Shown here: one piece after another, positions 39,674 to 49,402 of the stretch
Layout of the letters: every line of letters starts with the position of its first letter
Position numbering within the stretch: position 1 is the first letter of the stretch
NCBI GenBank assembly: GCA_012514895.1
Contig: JAAYZK010000188.1
Location: 24,785-88,784 of the forward strand
Length of the DNA: 64,000 nucleotides
From: Planctomycetota bacterium
GTDB taxonomy: Bacteria; Planctomycetota; Phycisphaerae; SM23-33; FEN-1343
Reading direction: 5' to 3'
Translations under genes and position numbers: made by a program
Notes under the pieces: generated by a model
Told to the model about the DNA's origin: nothing
The model's database searches: none
The model's input: the letters and a program-made list of their open reading frames with translations, nothing else

Positions 39674-40726
39674 TCAACGGCGGCCGCGGCGCCGCAGGAG
39701 CGCCAGGCCGCCCAGGCCCAGCAGTGTCAGGCCGGCCGGCTCGGGGGTGACCTCCCAGCCGATCTGCACGCCCTGGACGGTGGGGTCGACGGCGAAGGCG
39801 AAGGTGTTGTAGAAGTCGGCCGAGGCCTGGGCGTCGTGATTGGCGTTGACGTAGGTTTCGAGGTAGGCGCTGACGTCCAGGGTGTGGCCGACGATAGCCT
39901 CGAACTCGATGGTGAGCGTGCCGGTGTCGAAGGAGCGGCTGCTGGTGAACAGCATGCCCTGGGTGTTCTCCTTCTGCGTGTGGGCGAAGTCGTAGGACTG
40001 ATCGGCGGCGGCGTTGGATTCCAGGTTCCACCACGCCTCCCAGGGGCTGGCGTAGGCGTAGCCCCAGTACGGGAACGACACGTGGTACGCCTCCAGTTCG
40101 CAGGTGGCGCCGAACGACGCGACCGACGGCGTGTACCACCCCTCGCCCGTGTCGATCCGGTTGCCCTGGTCGATGATCTCGAAGCTCGCGTCCATGTCGG
40201 CGTGGGCCCAGCTCGACGCCGGGTAGGACCGCGCCTCCGTGTGCATCGAGCCGTCCAGGCGGAGCGTGAGGGTCAGCAGGGTCGTGTCGCCTTCGGCCAG
40301 GCCCGACGTGCCCGGCAGGACGGTGAAGCGGTTGGACGCCTCGGTGTAGACCCGCACATCGCTGAAACGCCCGTTCTGGGGCGTCGAGAGGGCCGTCGCG
40401 CGCACGCCCAGGTCCAGGGCGGCGGCGTCGGCGCGGCCATGGGCCCAGCAGTAGGATTCGCCGTCGAGGATGGAGAAGCCCAGCCCGCCGCCCGGGGGCA
40501 CCACGACCCCGACGGAGCTGTAGCTCACGCGGATGTCGTCCTCGCCCTCGGCCTCCACCGACTGCGTCTGTCCGTCGCGGTAGTAGTTCAGGTACACGTC
40601 ATACGCCGCCGCCCCCCTCGCCCCGTCGGGATGGCCCGCCAGCGCCGTCAGAACCGCCAGCACGACACACATCGATCCACTCGGCCACACGGCCCGGCCG
40701 TTCGGGCGCAGCGATACCGCGTTCAT
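39674..40726 (-). CDS. PEP-CTERM sorting domain protein
   Basis: MNAVSLRPNGRAVWPSGSMCVVLAVLTALAGHPDGARGAAAYDVYL...VTPEPAGLTLLGLGGLALLRRRGRR. Start approximate; ORF opens at 40804. Confidence 0.8.
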   Translation of the reverse strand: MNAVSLRPNGRAVWPSGSMCVVLAVLTALAGHPDGARGAAAYDVYLNYYRDGQTQSVEAEGEDDIRVSYSSVGVVVPPGGGLGFSILDGESYCWAHGRADAAALDLGVRATALSTPQNGRFSDVRVYTEASNRFTVLPGTSGLAEGDTTLLTLTLRLDGSMHTEARSYPASSWAHADMDASFEIIDQGNRIDTGEGWYTPSVASFGATCELEAYHVSFPYWGYAYASPWEAWWNLESNAAADQSYDFAHTQKENTQGMLFTSSRSFDTGTLTIEFEAIVGHTLDVSAYLETYVNANHDAQASADFYNTFAFAVDPTVQGVQIGWEVTPEPAGLTLLGLGGLALLRRRGRR

Positions 40727-40945
40727 GTTTCGGATATCCAATGAGCACGCCTGCCGCCCGTCCGGGCGCCGGAGCGCACGCCCCGCAGCCACGCGCTCGT
40801 CCAATCCGGCAGGATGCGCCTATTGTACCACGGACCGGCCAGACGGCAAGGGGCGCAGCGGCCTGGGAGTTACGATTCTCAATGGGAGGGTCGTCCGGTC
40901 CAGGCGGTCCAGACGTCGCGATCCCGGCGTGCGAGAAGCCGTGCT

Positions 40946-41686
40946 TCAGTCCCGGTCGCGCGGCATGTTCGCGAGGATCCGCTCCATCATCCCCGCGAAG
41001 GGCATGCTCTGGATCCACACGCGTCCCGGGCCGCGGAGGGTGGCCAGGAAGAGCCCCTCGCCGCCGAAAACCATGCTCTTGAGGCCGCCGGCCTGCTGGA
41101 TGTTGTAGTCGACCCCGCGGGTGAAGGCGGCCAGGCAGCCGGTGTCGACGCGGAGCATCTGGCCCTCGGCCAGGTCGCGCTGGATGACCGTGCCGCCGAC
41201 GTGGATGAAGGCCAGCCCGTCCCCGCGCAGCGCCTGGAGGATGAAGCCCTCCCCGCCGAACAGGCCCGCCCCCAGCCGGCGGTTGAACGTGATGCTCACC
41301 TCCGTGCCCAGGGCCGCGCACAGGAAGGCGTCCTTCTGGCAGATCACTTCCCCGCCCAGCTCGGACAGGTCCAGCGGGACGATTTTTCCGGGGTAGGGCG
41401 CCGCGAAGGCCACGCGGCTTCTGCCGGGGCCGCGGTTGGTGAAGTGCGTCATGAAGACCGACTCGCCCGTCAGCGCCCGCTTGCCGGCGCTGACCAGCTT
41501 GCCCAGCAGACCCTGCTCGGCCTGGCTGCCGTCGCCCATCCGCGCCTCGAAGACGATCCCGTCCTCCATGAAATTGAGCGCCCCGGCCTCGGCGACCACC
41601 GCCTCGCCCGGATCCAGTTCGATCTCCACCGCCTGCATGTCGTCGCCGAGAATCTGGTAGTCCACCTCATGGGAATGACGGGCCAC
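40946..41686 (-). CDS. AIM24/TIGR00266 family protein
   Basis: [53 protein letters not shown]...[25 protein letters not shown]...[30 protein letters not shown]. Confidence 0.9.
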   Translation of the reverse strand: MARHSHEVDYQILGDDMQAVEIELDPGEAVVAEAGALNFMEDGIVFEARMGDGSQAEQGLLGKLVSAGKRALTGESVFMTHFTNRGPGRSRVAFAAPYPGKIVPLDLSELGGEVICQKDAFLCAALGTEVSITFNRRLGAGLFGGEGFILQALRGDGLAFIHVGGTVIQRDLAEGQMLRVDTGCLAAFTRGVDYNIQQAGGLKSMVFGGEGLFLATLRGPGRVWIQSMPFAGMMERILANMPRDRD

Positions 41687-41796
41687 GGTCGCTCCTTTCG
41701 CATGTCTGTCCGGTCCGGCCGGCATTATGACCTGCGGCGGGGCCCGCGACAAGACGGCGCCGGCGGGAGGGCGGGGCGCCGAGGCCCGGCGGCGGA

Positions 41797-43182
41797 TCAG
41801 CGGTTCGCGGCGTCGGCGACGGCGTCGGCGACCCGGCGGTGAACGTCGCGGTCGAGGATGTTCGGCAGCAGGTCGTCGCCCTCGGCCAGTTCCGCCAGGG
41901 TCGCGGCGGCGGCGAGCCGCATCTGGAAGGTGATGGCCGCCGCCCGCACATCCAACGCTCCGCGGAACAGGCCGGGATAGGCCAGGGCGTTGTTGATCGT
42001 GCGGCCGTCGGCGGCGATGGCGGCGCCCGCGTCGATCGCCTCGCGGACGCTGATCTCGCCGACGGGGTTGCTCAGGGGGAAGACCAGCGGCGACGGGGCC
42101 ATCGCACGGATCATCGACGGACTGACCACGTTGGGGCGCGCCACCCCGATGAAGACGTCCCTGCCCGCGAACCCCTCGGCCAGCGGGCAGGCGAGGTTCC
42201 GCCGGTTGGTGATCTCCGCGACGGCCTGCTTGTAGGGGTTCATCCGCGCGGTCCGACCGCGGTAGAGCGGGCCGGTCGAGTCGTAGACGATCACGTCGCC
42301 CAGGCCGAACTCCACCAAGGCCCGGGCGATCGCGCAGCCGGCCGCCCCGGCCCCGAGGATCAGCGCCGAGCAGTCCTCGCGCCTGCGACCGCTCTGGGCC
42401 AGGGCGTTGATCAGCGCCGCCACCAGGACCGTGGCCGTGCCGTGCTGGTCGTCGTGCAGGACGGGAATGGCCAGGCGGTCCTGCAGGGCCTGCTCGATCT
42501 GGAAACACGCGGGGGCGGCAATGTCCTCCAGTTGAATGGCGCCGAAGCCGGCCGCCAGCCGCGCGACCGTGTCGACCACCACGGCAGGATCTTCGCTGTC
42601 GATGAGGATCGGCACGGCGCTGATGTCGGCGAACTCGGCGAAGATGGCGGCCTTGCCCTCCATCACCGGAAGCGAGGGCAGCACGCCCGTCCGCCCCAGC
42701 CCCAGCACCGCCGTGCCGTTGGTCACGATGGCGACGCGGTCGCACACGCCGGTGACCTCCCACGCCGCCGACGGGTCGGCCTGGAGGCGGGCGACCATCG
42801 CCGCCACGCCGGGCGTGTAGAGCATCCGCAGGTCCGTCAGCGTGCGGATCGGGAGGCGGCTGACCGTCCGGATCGCCCCGCGCCGGTGGACTTCCAGCAC
42901 CTCGTCCCGCGTGGCGACGACCTCCACGCCCTCGCAGGCGTTGGCCGCCTGGAGCACCAACGCCAGGTGTGCGCGGTCCTTGCAGTAGACGGTGACCTCG
43001 CGGATCTTGAAGCGGCTGTCCAGCCCGACGACGCTGATTGTGCCGACGTGGGCGCCGGCGTGGCCGATCGCCGTGATCAGGTCCCCCAGCATGCCGGGCT
43101 GGTCGAGCACGCGGCAGCGCAGCGTGTAGACCTCCGAGGCGCTGTACCGCTCCATCCAACTGGTGTTTCTCACGTCCCCCAT
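41797..43182 (-). CDS. NAD-dependent malic enzyme with N-terminal ACT domain
   Basis: [126 protein letters not shown]. Confidence 0.92.
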   Translation of the reverse strand: MGDVRNTSWMERYSASEVYTLRCRVLDQPGMLGDLITAIGHAGAHVGTISVVGLDSRFKIREVTVYCKDRAHLALVLQAANACEGVEVVATRDEVLEVHRRGAIRTVSRLPIRTLTDLRMLYTPGVAAMVARLQADPSAAWEVTGVCDRVAIVTNGTAVLGLGRTGVLPSLPVMEGKAAIFAEFADISAVPILIDSEDPAVVVDTVARLAAGFGAIQLEDIAAPACFQIEQALQDRLAIPVLHDDQHGTATVLVAALINALAQSGRRREDCSALILGAGAAGCAIARALVEFGLGDVIVYDSTGPLYRGRTARMNPYKQAVAEITNRRNLACPLAEGFAGRDVFIGVARPNVVSPSMIRAMAPSPLVFPLSNPVGEISVREAIDAGAAIAADGRTINNALAYPGLFRGALDVRAAAITFQMRLAAAATLAELAEGDDLLPNILDRDVHRRVADAVADAANR

Positions 43183-43813
43183 CTCGACGCTCCTTGACGG
43201 GCCGCCGGTCTGCGGCCCCCCAGCATCATACAGCCTCTCCGCCGCCGCCGGCAAGCGGGCCCTTCCGGCGCCGGTCGGCGCTTGGCAGAACAACCAGGTG
43301 ACAGTCTACTATCCCGCCTACGCGTACGGCCACGTCGGTGCGGGCCAGGGCGCCGAGCCGACCGTCATCAATCTGGCGCACGACGGCCAGATCAGCGTCT
43401 GGTTCAGGGACGACACGCCGCCGTCCGGAACGATGTCCTTCGACCTCAAGGGCGGGCGCCTGCACGTGTTCATCGGCGAATGGCAGGACGACGACGGCCC
43501 CGGCGGCGCGCCGCCCGTCTACACGTTCTACCTGTCGGCCCAGCCGCTGTCCCTCGCGGTCACGACGAAGTGGCAGCAGGCCTCGATCGACGTCTTCCAG
43601 CCGTCCGCCTGGACGCTCTGGGTGGACGAGGGGCTCGGCAAGCCGCTGGGTCTCCTGATGGACACGCCGCAGCAGTGGGGCTTCGCCCTCGTCGGCGCCT
43701 CGGGCGTCCCGACCGGCCTGCTCGGCGTCGACACGTTCCGGGCCGTGCCCGAACCGGCGACGGCGGCCCTTCTGGCGGCCGCGGCGCTCCTGGCGAGGCG
43801 GCGGAGACGCTGA
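43163..43813 (+). pseudogene. N-terminally truncated PEP-CTERM protein fragment (or short PEP-CTERM CDS)
   Basis: No obvious signal peptide; C-terminus VPEPATAALLAAAALLARRRRR; 5' end overlaps the divergent malic enzyme start. Confidence 0.5.
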
Positions 43814-43832
43814 CCGGCGGGCCCGGGCGGAG

Positions 43833-45002
43833 CTACCGCCCGGGCGGCCCGCCGGGGGCGCAGTCGACGGGCATCCCCGCGGCGGCCGAGCGGAGGGCGG
43901 CGTCGAAGATGCGGTGGCTGATTGCCACCTCCTCGGGGCGGACGCAGCCGGCGAACAGCCCCGGGGTCCGGCCGGTGGCCAGTTCGCAGGTGAACGCGGC
44001 CCACATCTGCTGGACGGCGTCGGTGAAGCCGAACTCGAAGATCGACCCGGTGATCGTGGGGTAGGTCGTCTCGAATCCCGCTTCGATCGTCTGCCAGTTC
44101 TGCTCCCCGCCGTCGTAGCGCATCACCTGCAGCGAGCCCGGCGAGCGGGTGTCGAAGCGGACGCTCGTCCGGTCGGCGAGGATCTCGACGTACCAGGCGT
44201 TCCGGTGGCCCGGGGCGATCCGCCAGGTCCGCAGCGTCCAGGGGAAGCTCCCGCCGGCCGGGTCGACCGCGTCGATCAGCAGCGTCGCGTTGTCCCAGGT
44301 CTCGCAGGGCACGCGCTGGGCGGAGCCCTTGGACGCCGGGCGCGTGGGCACCAGTTTGCTCAGCACGGCGCTGACCGTCCGCGGCCGCCAGCCGGCGCGG
44401 AGGGGCACGTGGCAGGCGTGCATGCCCAGGTCGGCCATCACGCCGTACACGCCGTTGGTGTCGACCTGGCGTTTCCAGTTGATCGGCTTGTCGGCGTCCA
44501 GGTCGGAGCTGTGGAGGAACCCGCTGCTGACGCCGATGATGCGCCCGAACTGCCCGCTCTCGATCATCCGGCCGATCCGCTGGACGGCGGGGAAGAACGG
44601 GAACTGCGAGACGCACCGCACGAACACGTCCGGGCGGGCCTCGATGCCCCGGTTGATCTCGCTGTTGGCGGCCAGGTCGATCCCGAAGGGCTTCTCGCCC
44701 ATCAGGTGCTTGCCGGCGGCAATGACGTCCAGGTAGACCTGCCGGTGCAGGTGGTGGGGCAGCGCGACGTAGACGGCGTCGACCTGCCCGTTGGCCAGGA
44801 GCCGGCGGTAATCGTCCGTGCGCTGGGCGACGCTGGGGAAGTTCCGCGCGAACCAGTCCATCGCGCGGTCCGACGTGTCGCACACCGCCACGATCTGCGG
44901 CCGCGCGGGCGGATCGACCAGGTGGCACCAGCGCGCGGCGGCACTGGCGAACTCGCGGCCCATCAGCCCGCAGCCGATGATGCCGAAGCGGATCGTCTTC
45001 AT
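43833..45002 (-). CDS. Gfo/Idh/MocA family oxidoreductase
   Basis: MKTIRFGIIGCGLMGREFASAAARWC; VDAVYVALPHHLHRQVYLDVIAAGKHLMGEKPFGIDLAANSEIN. Confidence 0.93.
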   Translation of the reverse strand: MKTIRFGIIGCGLMGREFASAAARWCHLVDPPARPQIVAVCDTSDRAMDWFARNFPSVAQRTDDYRRLLANGQVDAVYVALPHHLHRQVYLDVIAAGKHLMGEKPFGIDLAANSEINRGIEARPDVFVRCVSQFPFFPAVQRIGRMIESGQFGRIIGVSSGFLHSSDLDADKPINWKRQVDTNGVYGVMADLGMHACHVPLRAGWRPRTVSAVLSKLVPTRPASKGSAQRVPCETWDNATLLIDAVDPAGGSFPWTLRTWRIAPGHRNAWYVEILADRTSVRFDTRSPGSLQVMRYDGGEQNWQTIEAGFETTYPTITGSIFEFGFTDAVQQMWAAFTCELATGRTPGLFAGCVRPEEVAISHRIFDAALRSAAAGMPVDCAPGGPPGR

Positions 45003-46399
45003 GATGCGTATCCCAATTCCTTCTCGGTCTGGCCGATGGCCTCGTCGATGATGTCCAGACCCTTGAGCAGCGTCCGCTCATCCATCACGATCGGCGGGCT
45101 CATGCGGAGGATGTGGCCGGCGGGGATCCACGCCAGGCCCCGGGCGAACGCCTTCTGGTAGACCAGACGCCCGGCCTCCTCCAGCGGGCGGCGGGTGGCC
45201 TTGTCCTGAACCAGCTCGATGCCCATCAGGCAGCCCTTGGCCCGCACGTCGCCGACGATCGGGTGCTCGTCGCGCATCCGGCGCATCCGCTTGAGCGCCA
45301 CCTCCCCCAGGTGCAGGGCGTGGGCCAGCAGGTTGTCCTGCTCGATCACCTCCGTCGACGCCAGCGCCGCGGCGCAGGCCATCGGGTTGCCGCCGTAGCT
45401 GGAGCTGGCGCTGATCTTCTCGAAGCTCTCCTTGTGCGGCTCGCGCACCGCGACGGCGGTGACGGGGAACCCGTTGCCGAAGCCCTTACCGATCGTCACG
45501 ACGTCCGGCACGATGCCCCAGTGCTCCGAGCAGAGCCACTTGCCCGTCCGGCCCCAGGAGGCGAGCACCTCGTCCATCATCAGCAGGAGCTTGCGCTCGT
45601 CGCAGAACTGTCGCAACTTGGGGAAGAAGTCCTCCGGGGGCATGATCGTTCCGCCCCAGCCCTGGATGGGTTCCAGGCAGAAGCCCGCCACGTCGCCGAC
45701 CGTCGCGCGGTCGAGGTACTCGTCGTAGAACCGCAGGTAGGCGTCGGTGTCGATCGTGCCGTCGTCCTTCGTCCACAGCGGCCGGTAGGCGTCCGGCCGC
45801 GGAACCATGTGCATGCCCGCGGCACGGACGCGGCCGTAGACCTGGCTGCGGATGTGGCCCAGCGACACGGCGCCGTAGGTCTTGCCGTGGAAGTCGTAGT
45901 AGCACGAGACGATCTCGTTGCGGCCGCTGGCCGCCCGAAGCACCCGCAGGCCGGCCTCGACCGCCGTCGTGCCCGAGTCGTAGAACTGGAACCCGTTCAG
46001 GTCGCCCGGCAGGATCTCGGCGAGCTTCTCGCACAGGCGGGTCTTGATCGGCGTGGTGAAGTCGTGGGCGTTCATCAGCGTGGAGGCGTAGCGGGCGATC
46101 GCCTCGCTGACCTTCGGATGGCAGTGGCCCAGCGTGGTCACGTAGATGCCCGACGAGAAGTCGATGTAGCGGTTGCCGTCCACGTCGGTCAGGACGCACC
46201 CGGCGCCCTCGCTGAAGGCCACCGGAAACAGCTTCACCTGCCCGGAAAGCCCCTTGAAGTACCGCGTGCAGCGGTCGTGGTACTCGCGGCTGCGGGGTCC
46301 CGGCGGCGGGGCGACGATGTGGGGGACCTGGTCGAGGTCCACGCGGCCCCAGTCGAGGCTGGAAAACGACGGAGAAGCGTCGGCGGTTACGGTCATCAC
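44999..46399 (-). CDS. Class III aminotransferase
   Basis: GAGCVLTDVDGNRYIDFSSGIYVTTLGHCHPKVSEAI; FYDSGTTAVEAGLRVLRAASGRNEIVSCYYDFHGKTYGAVSLG; LMMDEVLASWGRTGKWLCSEHWGIVPDVVTIGKGFGNGFPVTAV. Confidence 0.93.
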   Translation of the reverse strand: MMTVTADASPSFSSLDWGRVDLDQVPHIVAPPPGPRSREYHDRCTRYFKGLSGQVKLFPVAFSEGAGCVLTDVDGNRYIDFSSGIYVTTLGHCHPKVSEAIARYASTLMNAHDFTTPIKTRLCEKLAEILPGDLNGFQFYDSGTTAVEAGLRVLRAASGRNEIVSCYYDFHGKTYGAVSLGHIRSQVYGRVRAAGMHMVPRPDAYRPLWTKDDGTIDTDAYLRFYDEYLDRATVGDVAGFCLEPIQGWGGTIMPPEDFFPKLRQFCDERKLLLMMDEVLASWGRTGKWLCSEHWGIVPDVVTIGKGFGNGFPVTAVAVREPHKESFEKISASSSYGGNPMACAAALASTEVIEQDNLLAHALHLGEVALKRMRRMRDEHPIVGDVRAKGCLMGIELVQDKATRRPLEEAGRLVYQKAFARGLAWIPAGHILRMSPPIVMDERTLLKGLDIIDEAIGQTEKELGYAS

Positions 46400-46411
46400 G
46401 GATTCCTTCCT

Positions 46412-47356
46412 TCAGTACCCCACGGACCAGTCGGACCGGATGTCGGCGGCGACCGATTCGGTGATCATGCAGTCGGTGCGAAGCGTCTGGTGGAGGCTGG
46501 ACGGCAGGCGCGGCGTGACGGGCCCGTGGTAGCACAGCCTCGCGATCATCCGCTGCCAGCTATGGCCGGTGCCCGCGACGGTGATGGAGGCCATCTCCCA
46601 GCGGTGGCGGGCGGCGATGATCTCCCGTGGGCCGATCGTGCAGGCCTTGGGCGGAACCGCCGCCAGGTCGCCGCTGGCCCCGAAGCAGCCGTGCAGCGAG
46701 TTCTGAGCGATCGTGAACGGGCTGAGCGTGCACACCCGCGCCCCCATGTCGCGCCATTCGGCCAGCGAAACATCGCGGCCGCCGCCGAACTCGGGGGCGT
46801 CCGGCTCGCAGAACGCCAGGTGGCCGGTCCACCCCGGCCCGGTGTAGCTGATGTCCAGCCCCCCGGCGTCCTCCATCAGCCCCAGGTAGTGGTCCACGTT
46901 CCCGTGGCTGGGCGCGACAACCTGCCGGCGGGGCGGGCGCAGCGCCGGGTCGATCGGTTCCCACAGAAACGTCAGCATCGCGTGGAGGAAGCCGTACGGC
47001 CAGTCGTCCGGGGCCGCCCGGCCGTCCTGGTCGGCGTACTCGTCCATCGCGAACATCCACACGTGCCGGCAGTCCAGCCGCGACTCGTTGATCCGCCGCG
47101 CCAGCTCCCGGTAGCCCGGCCAGGGGTTGGGCAGCAGCATCACGCACGGGCGGCCGGATTCCCGCGCCAGGCGGATCCGCTCGAACATGTCGTCCAGCCA
47201 CAGGCCCATCAGCGCCTCGTCGGCCACCACGCGGATGCGGAAATCCCCGTTGGGGTGCTCGGCGATGTGGCTGCGCGGGATGCGGCGGCACCGCTCGATC
47301 GCCTGGCGGTCGCGGAAGGGCACCCATGGGGAAGGCTCGAACTCGAACGTGCTCAT
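46412..47356 (-). CDS. Glucosamine-6-phosphate deaminase-like (NagB-type) protein
   Basis: RLDCRHVWMFAMDEYADQDGRAAPDDWPYGFLHAML; ISYTGPGWTGHLAFCEPDAPEF (compare NagB GHIAFNEP). Confidence 0.75.
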   Translation of the reverse strand: MSTFEFEPSPWVPFRDRQAIERCRRIPRSHIAEHPNGDFRIRVVADEALMGLWLDDMFERIRLARESGRPCVMLLPNPWPGYRELARRINESRLDCRHVWMFAMDEYADQDGRAAPDDWPYGFLHAMLTFLWEPIDPALRPPRRQVVAPSHGNVDHYLGLMEDAGGLDISYTGPGWTGHLAFCEPDAPEFGGGRDVSLAEWRDMGARVCTLSPFTIAQNSLHGCFGASGDLAAVPPKACTIGPREIIAARHRWEMASITVAGTGHSWQRMIARLCYHGPVTPRLPSSLHQTLRTDCMITESVAADIRSDWSVGY

Positions 47357-48561
47357 GGCGTCGTCTCCAGCGGGGCGGCAGTGCGGTGGACGCGGACGCC
47401 GCCGATCCACGTGCTCAACGCAGCCGGCGCGTCCCCGGAGGTGTCCCACAGCACCAGGTCGGCGTCGGCGCCGCAGCGCAGGTCTCCCTTGGACGTCAGG
47501 CCGAACCGGTCGGCCACGTAGCGGCTGGCCATGGCCCACACCTCGTGGGCGGGCAGGTCCACCCATCGCATCACGTTGGCCACGGCCTGGTTCATTGTCA
47601 GGCAGCTCCCGGCCAGCATGCCGTGATCGGCCGCCCCGGGCCGATGGATCCGCGCGGCCGTCGCCGGGGCGGTCCGCACGTCGAACCCCCACGGCGTCGC
47701 GTGGATCCCCGCCGGCAAACCGGCGCCCACGTTGGCATCGGAGATCAGCAGGACGCCGCGCGGCCCCTTGGCGGCCAGGGCCGCCCGGATGGCCGCCGGG
47801 TGCACGTGCACCCCGTCGGCGATGAAGTCCACGCTCACCGACGGATCGGCAAGGATCGCCTCGACCGCGCCGGCCGGACGAACCCCCGCGTCGCCCTCGG
47901 GCGGGGGGGCGAACACGTCGTAGAAGTGCGTGGCGTGGCAGGCCCCGGCGGCGATGGCGGCGTCGGTCTGCTCGGCCGTCGCCCGCGTGTGCGTGATCAC
48001 CGGCCGCACGCCGGCGGCGACCAGACGCTCGATCACGGGCAGGATCCCCGGCGTGTCCGGGCTGATCGACATGGCCGACACCCGCCCGCCGGCGGCGTCC
48101 AGGAGGCGGTCGAGCCACCGGCGGTCGCCGGCACGCACCGCCGCCCCGGCGCCCGGCAGGGCCAGGAACGGCCCCTCCAGGTGCAGCCCGGCGGCGACGG
48201 CGCCGGCCGACTCCCCCAACGCCGCGGCCAGGTCGGCCAGGTCGGCCAACCGATCCTCCCCGTCCATGCACCGGTAGAGCGTCGGCAGGACGCACGTCAC
48301 GCCCCAGCGCGGCAGCAGCGCCAGCCCGTCCAGCAGGGCCCGCGGCCCCGACTCGAAGCAGTGCCCGCCGATGCCGTGGATGTGGACGTCGATCAGTCCG
48401 GGCGTCAGCAGATGCCCGCCCCCGTCGACCCGCTCGGCGCCGGCCGGCGCCCCGGGCGGATCGATGGCGGCGATGCGGCCGTCGCGGATCAGGACGGATA
48501 GGCCGACCGGGCCTTCCCCCGGGCGCAGCGCGCGGACGTTCTCGATCAGCGTGGCGGTCAT
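47353..48561 (-). CDS. nagA: N-acetylglucosamine-6-phosphate deacetylase
   Basis: HLLTPGLIDVHIHGIGGHCFESG; GLHLEGPFLALPGAG; ITHTRATAEQTDAAIAAGACHATHFYDVF; VDFIADGVHVHPAAI; LISDANVGAG. Confidence 0.87.
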   Translation of the reverse strand: MTATLIENVRALRPGEGPVGLSVLIRDGRIAAIDPPGAPAGAERVDGGGHLLTPGLIDVHIHGIGGHCFESGPRALLDGLALLPRWGVTCVLPTLYRCMDGEDRLADLADLAAALGESAGAVAAGLHLEGPFLALPGAGAAVRAGDRRWLDRLLDAAGGRVSAMSISPDTPGILPVIERLVAAGVRPVITHTRATAEQTDAAIAAGACHATHFYDVFAPPPEGDAGVRPAGAVEAILADPSVSVDFIADGVHVHPAAIRAALAAKGPRGVLLISDANVGAGLPAGIHATPWGFDVRTAPATAARIHRPGAADHGMLAGSCLTMNQAVANVMRWVDLPAHEVWAMASRYVADRFGLTSKGDLRCGADADLVLWDTSGDAPAALSTWIGGVRVHRTAAPLETTP

Positions 48562-49361
48562 ACCGCTGTCGCCCCGGCGGCGGTCATCACGCGCACGCCC
48601 GCCTCTTCCAGCGACCGCCGGGCGGCGGCCGAGATGCCGTCGTCGGTGATCAGCCCCGTCCAGTCGCGCAGGTGGCCCAGGCGGACCAGTTGGTGGCCGC
48701 CGATCTTGTCGTGGTCGGCCACGATGAAGCGGCGCGGCGCCGCGCGGCCCATCCGCTCGAGCATCCCGGCCACCTCGGCCGAGGCGTAGTAGACCCACCC
48801 GTCGTAGCCGATCGCGTCGGCGCCGATGAACGCGACGTCCGCCCGCAGCCGCTCCAGCGTGTGCTCGGTGAGCGCGCCGAACAGGTCCGGCGTGTCCTTC
48901 CGCAGCATCCCGCCCAGCAGCAGCGTGTCGATCTCCGGCTGGCCGAACATCTCGGCGGCAATCGCCAGCGAGGTCGTGACGATCGTCAGCGGCCGCGTCG
49001 ATCGCAACTGCCGGGCGATCGCCAGCGTGGTGGTGGAGGAGTCCAGCAGAACCGACGCCCCCGGGGCCACCAGGCCGGCGGCAACGGCGCCGATCTGCCG
49101 CTTCTCCCGCACGTTGTGCCGCGAACGTTCGAGGAAGCGGAACTCGAAGCTCACCCGCGCCGTTGTGACGGCCCCCCCGTGCGTGCGGAGAACCTTGCCT
49201 TCGTCCGACAGGAGCTGCAGATCGCGGCGGATCGTCATCCCGCTCACGCCGCACACCTCCGCCAATTCGCCCACCGCCAACTCCCCCCGCTCCTGGAGCA
49301 GATCGAGAATGCGGGTCCGGCGACCGTCCGGAGAACATGTTGACCAGGGGTGTTCATTCAT
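48558..49361 (-). CDS. DeoR-family transcriptional regulator
   Basis: RRTRILDLLQERGELAVGELAEVCGVSGMTIRRDLQLLSDEGKVLRTHGGAV; VAPGASVLLDSSTTTLAIARQL. Confidence 0.93.
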   Translation of the reverse strand: MNEHPWSTCSPDGRRTRILDLLQERGELAVGELAEVCGVSGMTIRRDLQLLSDEGKVLRTHGGAVTTARVSFEFRFLERSRHNVREKRQIGAVAAGLVAPGASVLLDSSTTTLAIARQLRSTRPLTIVTTSLAIAAEMFGQPEIDTLLLGGMLRKDTPDLFGALTEHTLERLRADVAFIGADAIGYDGWVYYASAEVAGMLERMGRAAPRRFIVADHDKIGGHQLVRLGHLRDWTGLITDDGISAAARRSLEEAGVRVMTAAGATAV

Positions 49362-49387
49362 GTTAATTTGTTATCATAATGAACACC
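49349..49387. promoter_or_regulatory. Palindromic operator GGTGTTCATT-N19-AATGAACACC between divergent genes
   Basis: Perfect 10-nt inverted repeat arms at 49349-49358 and 49378-49387. Confidence 0.7.
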
Positions 49388-49402
49388 ACAAGGGACTGTC
49401 AA
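49373..49402 (-). promoter_or_regulatory. Sigma-70 promoter for the deoR-nagA operon
   Basis: Minus strand TTGACA-18 nt-TATGAT, ending 11 nt before ATG 49361. Confidence 0.75.
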
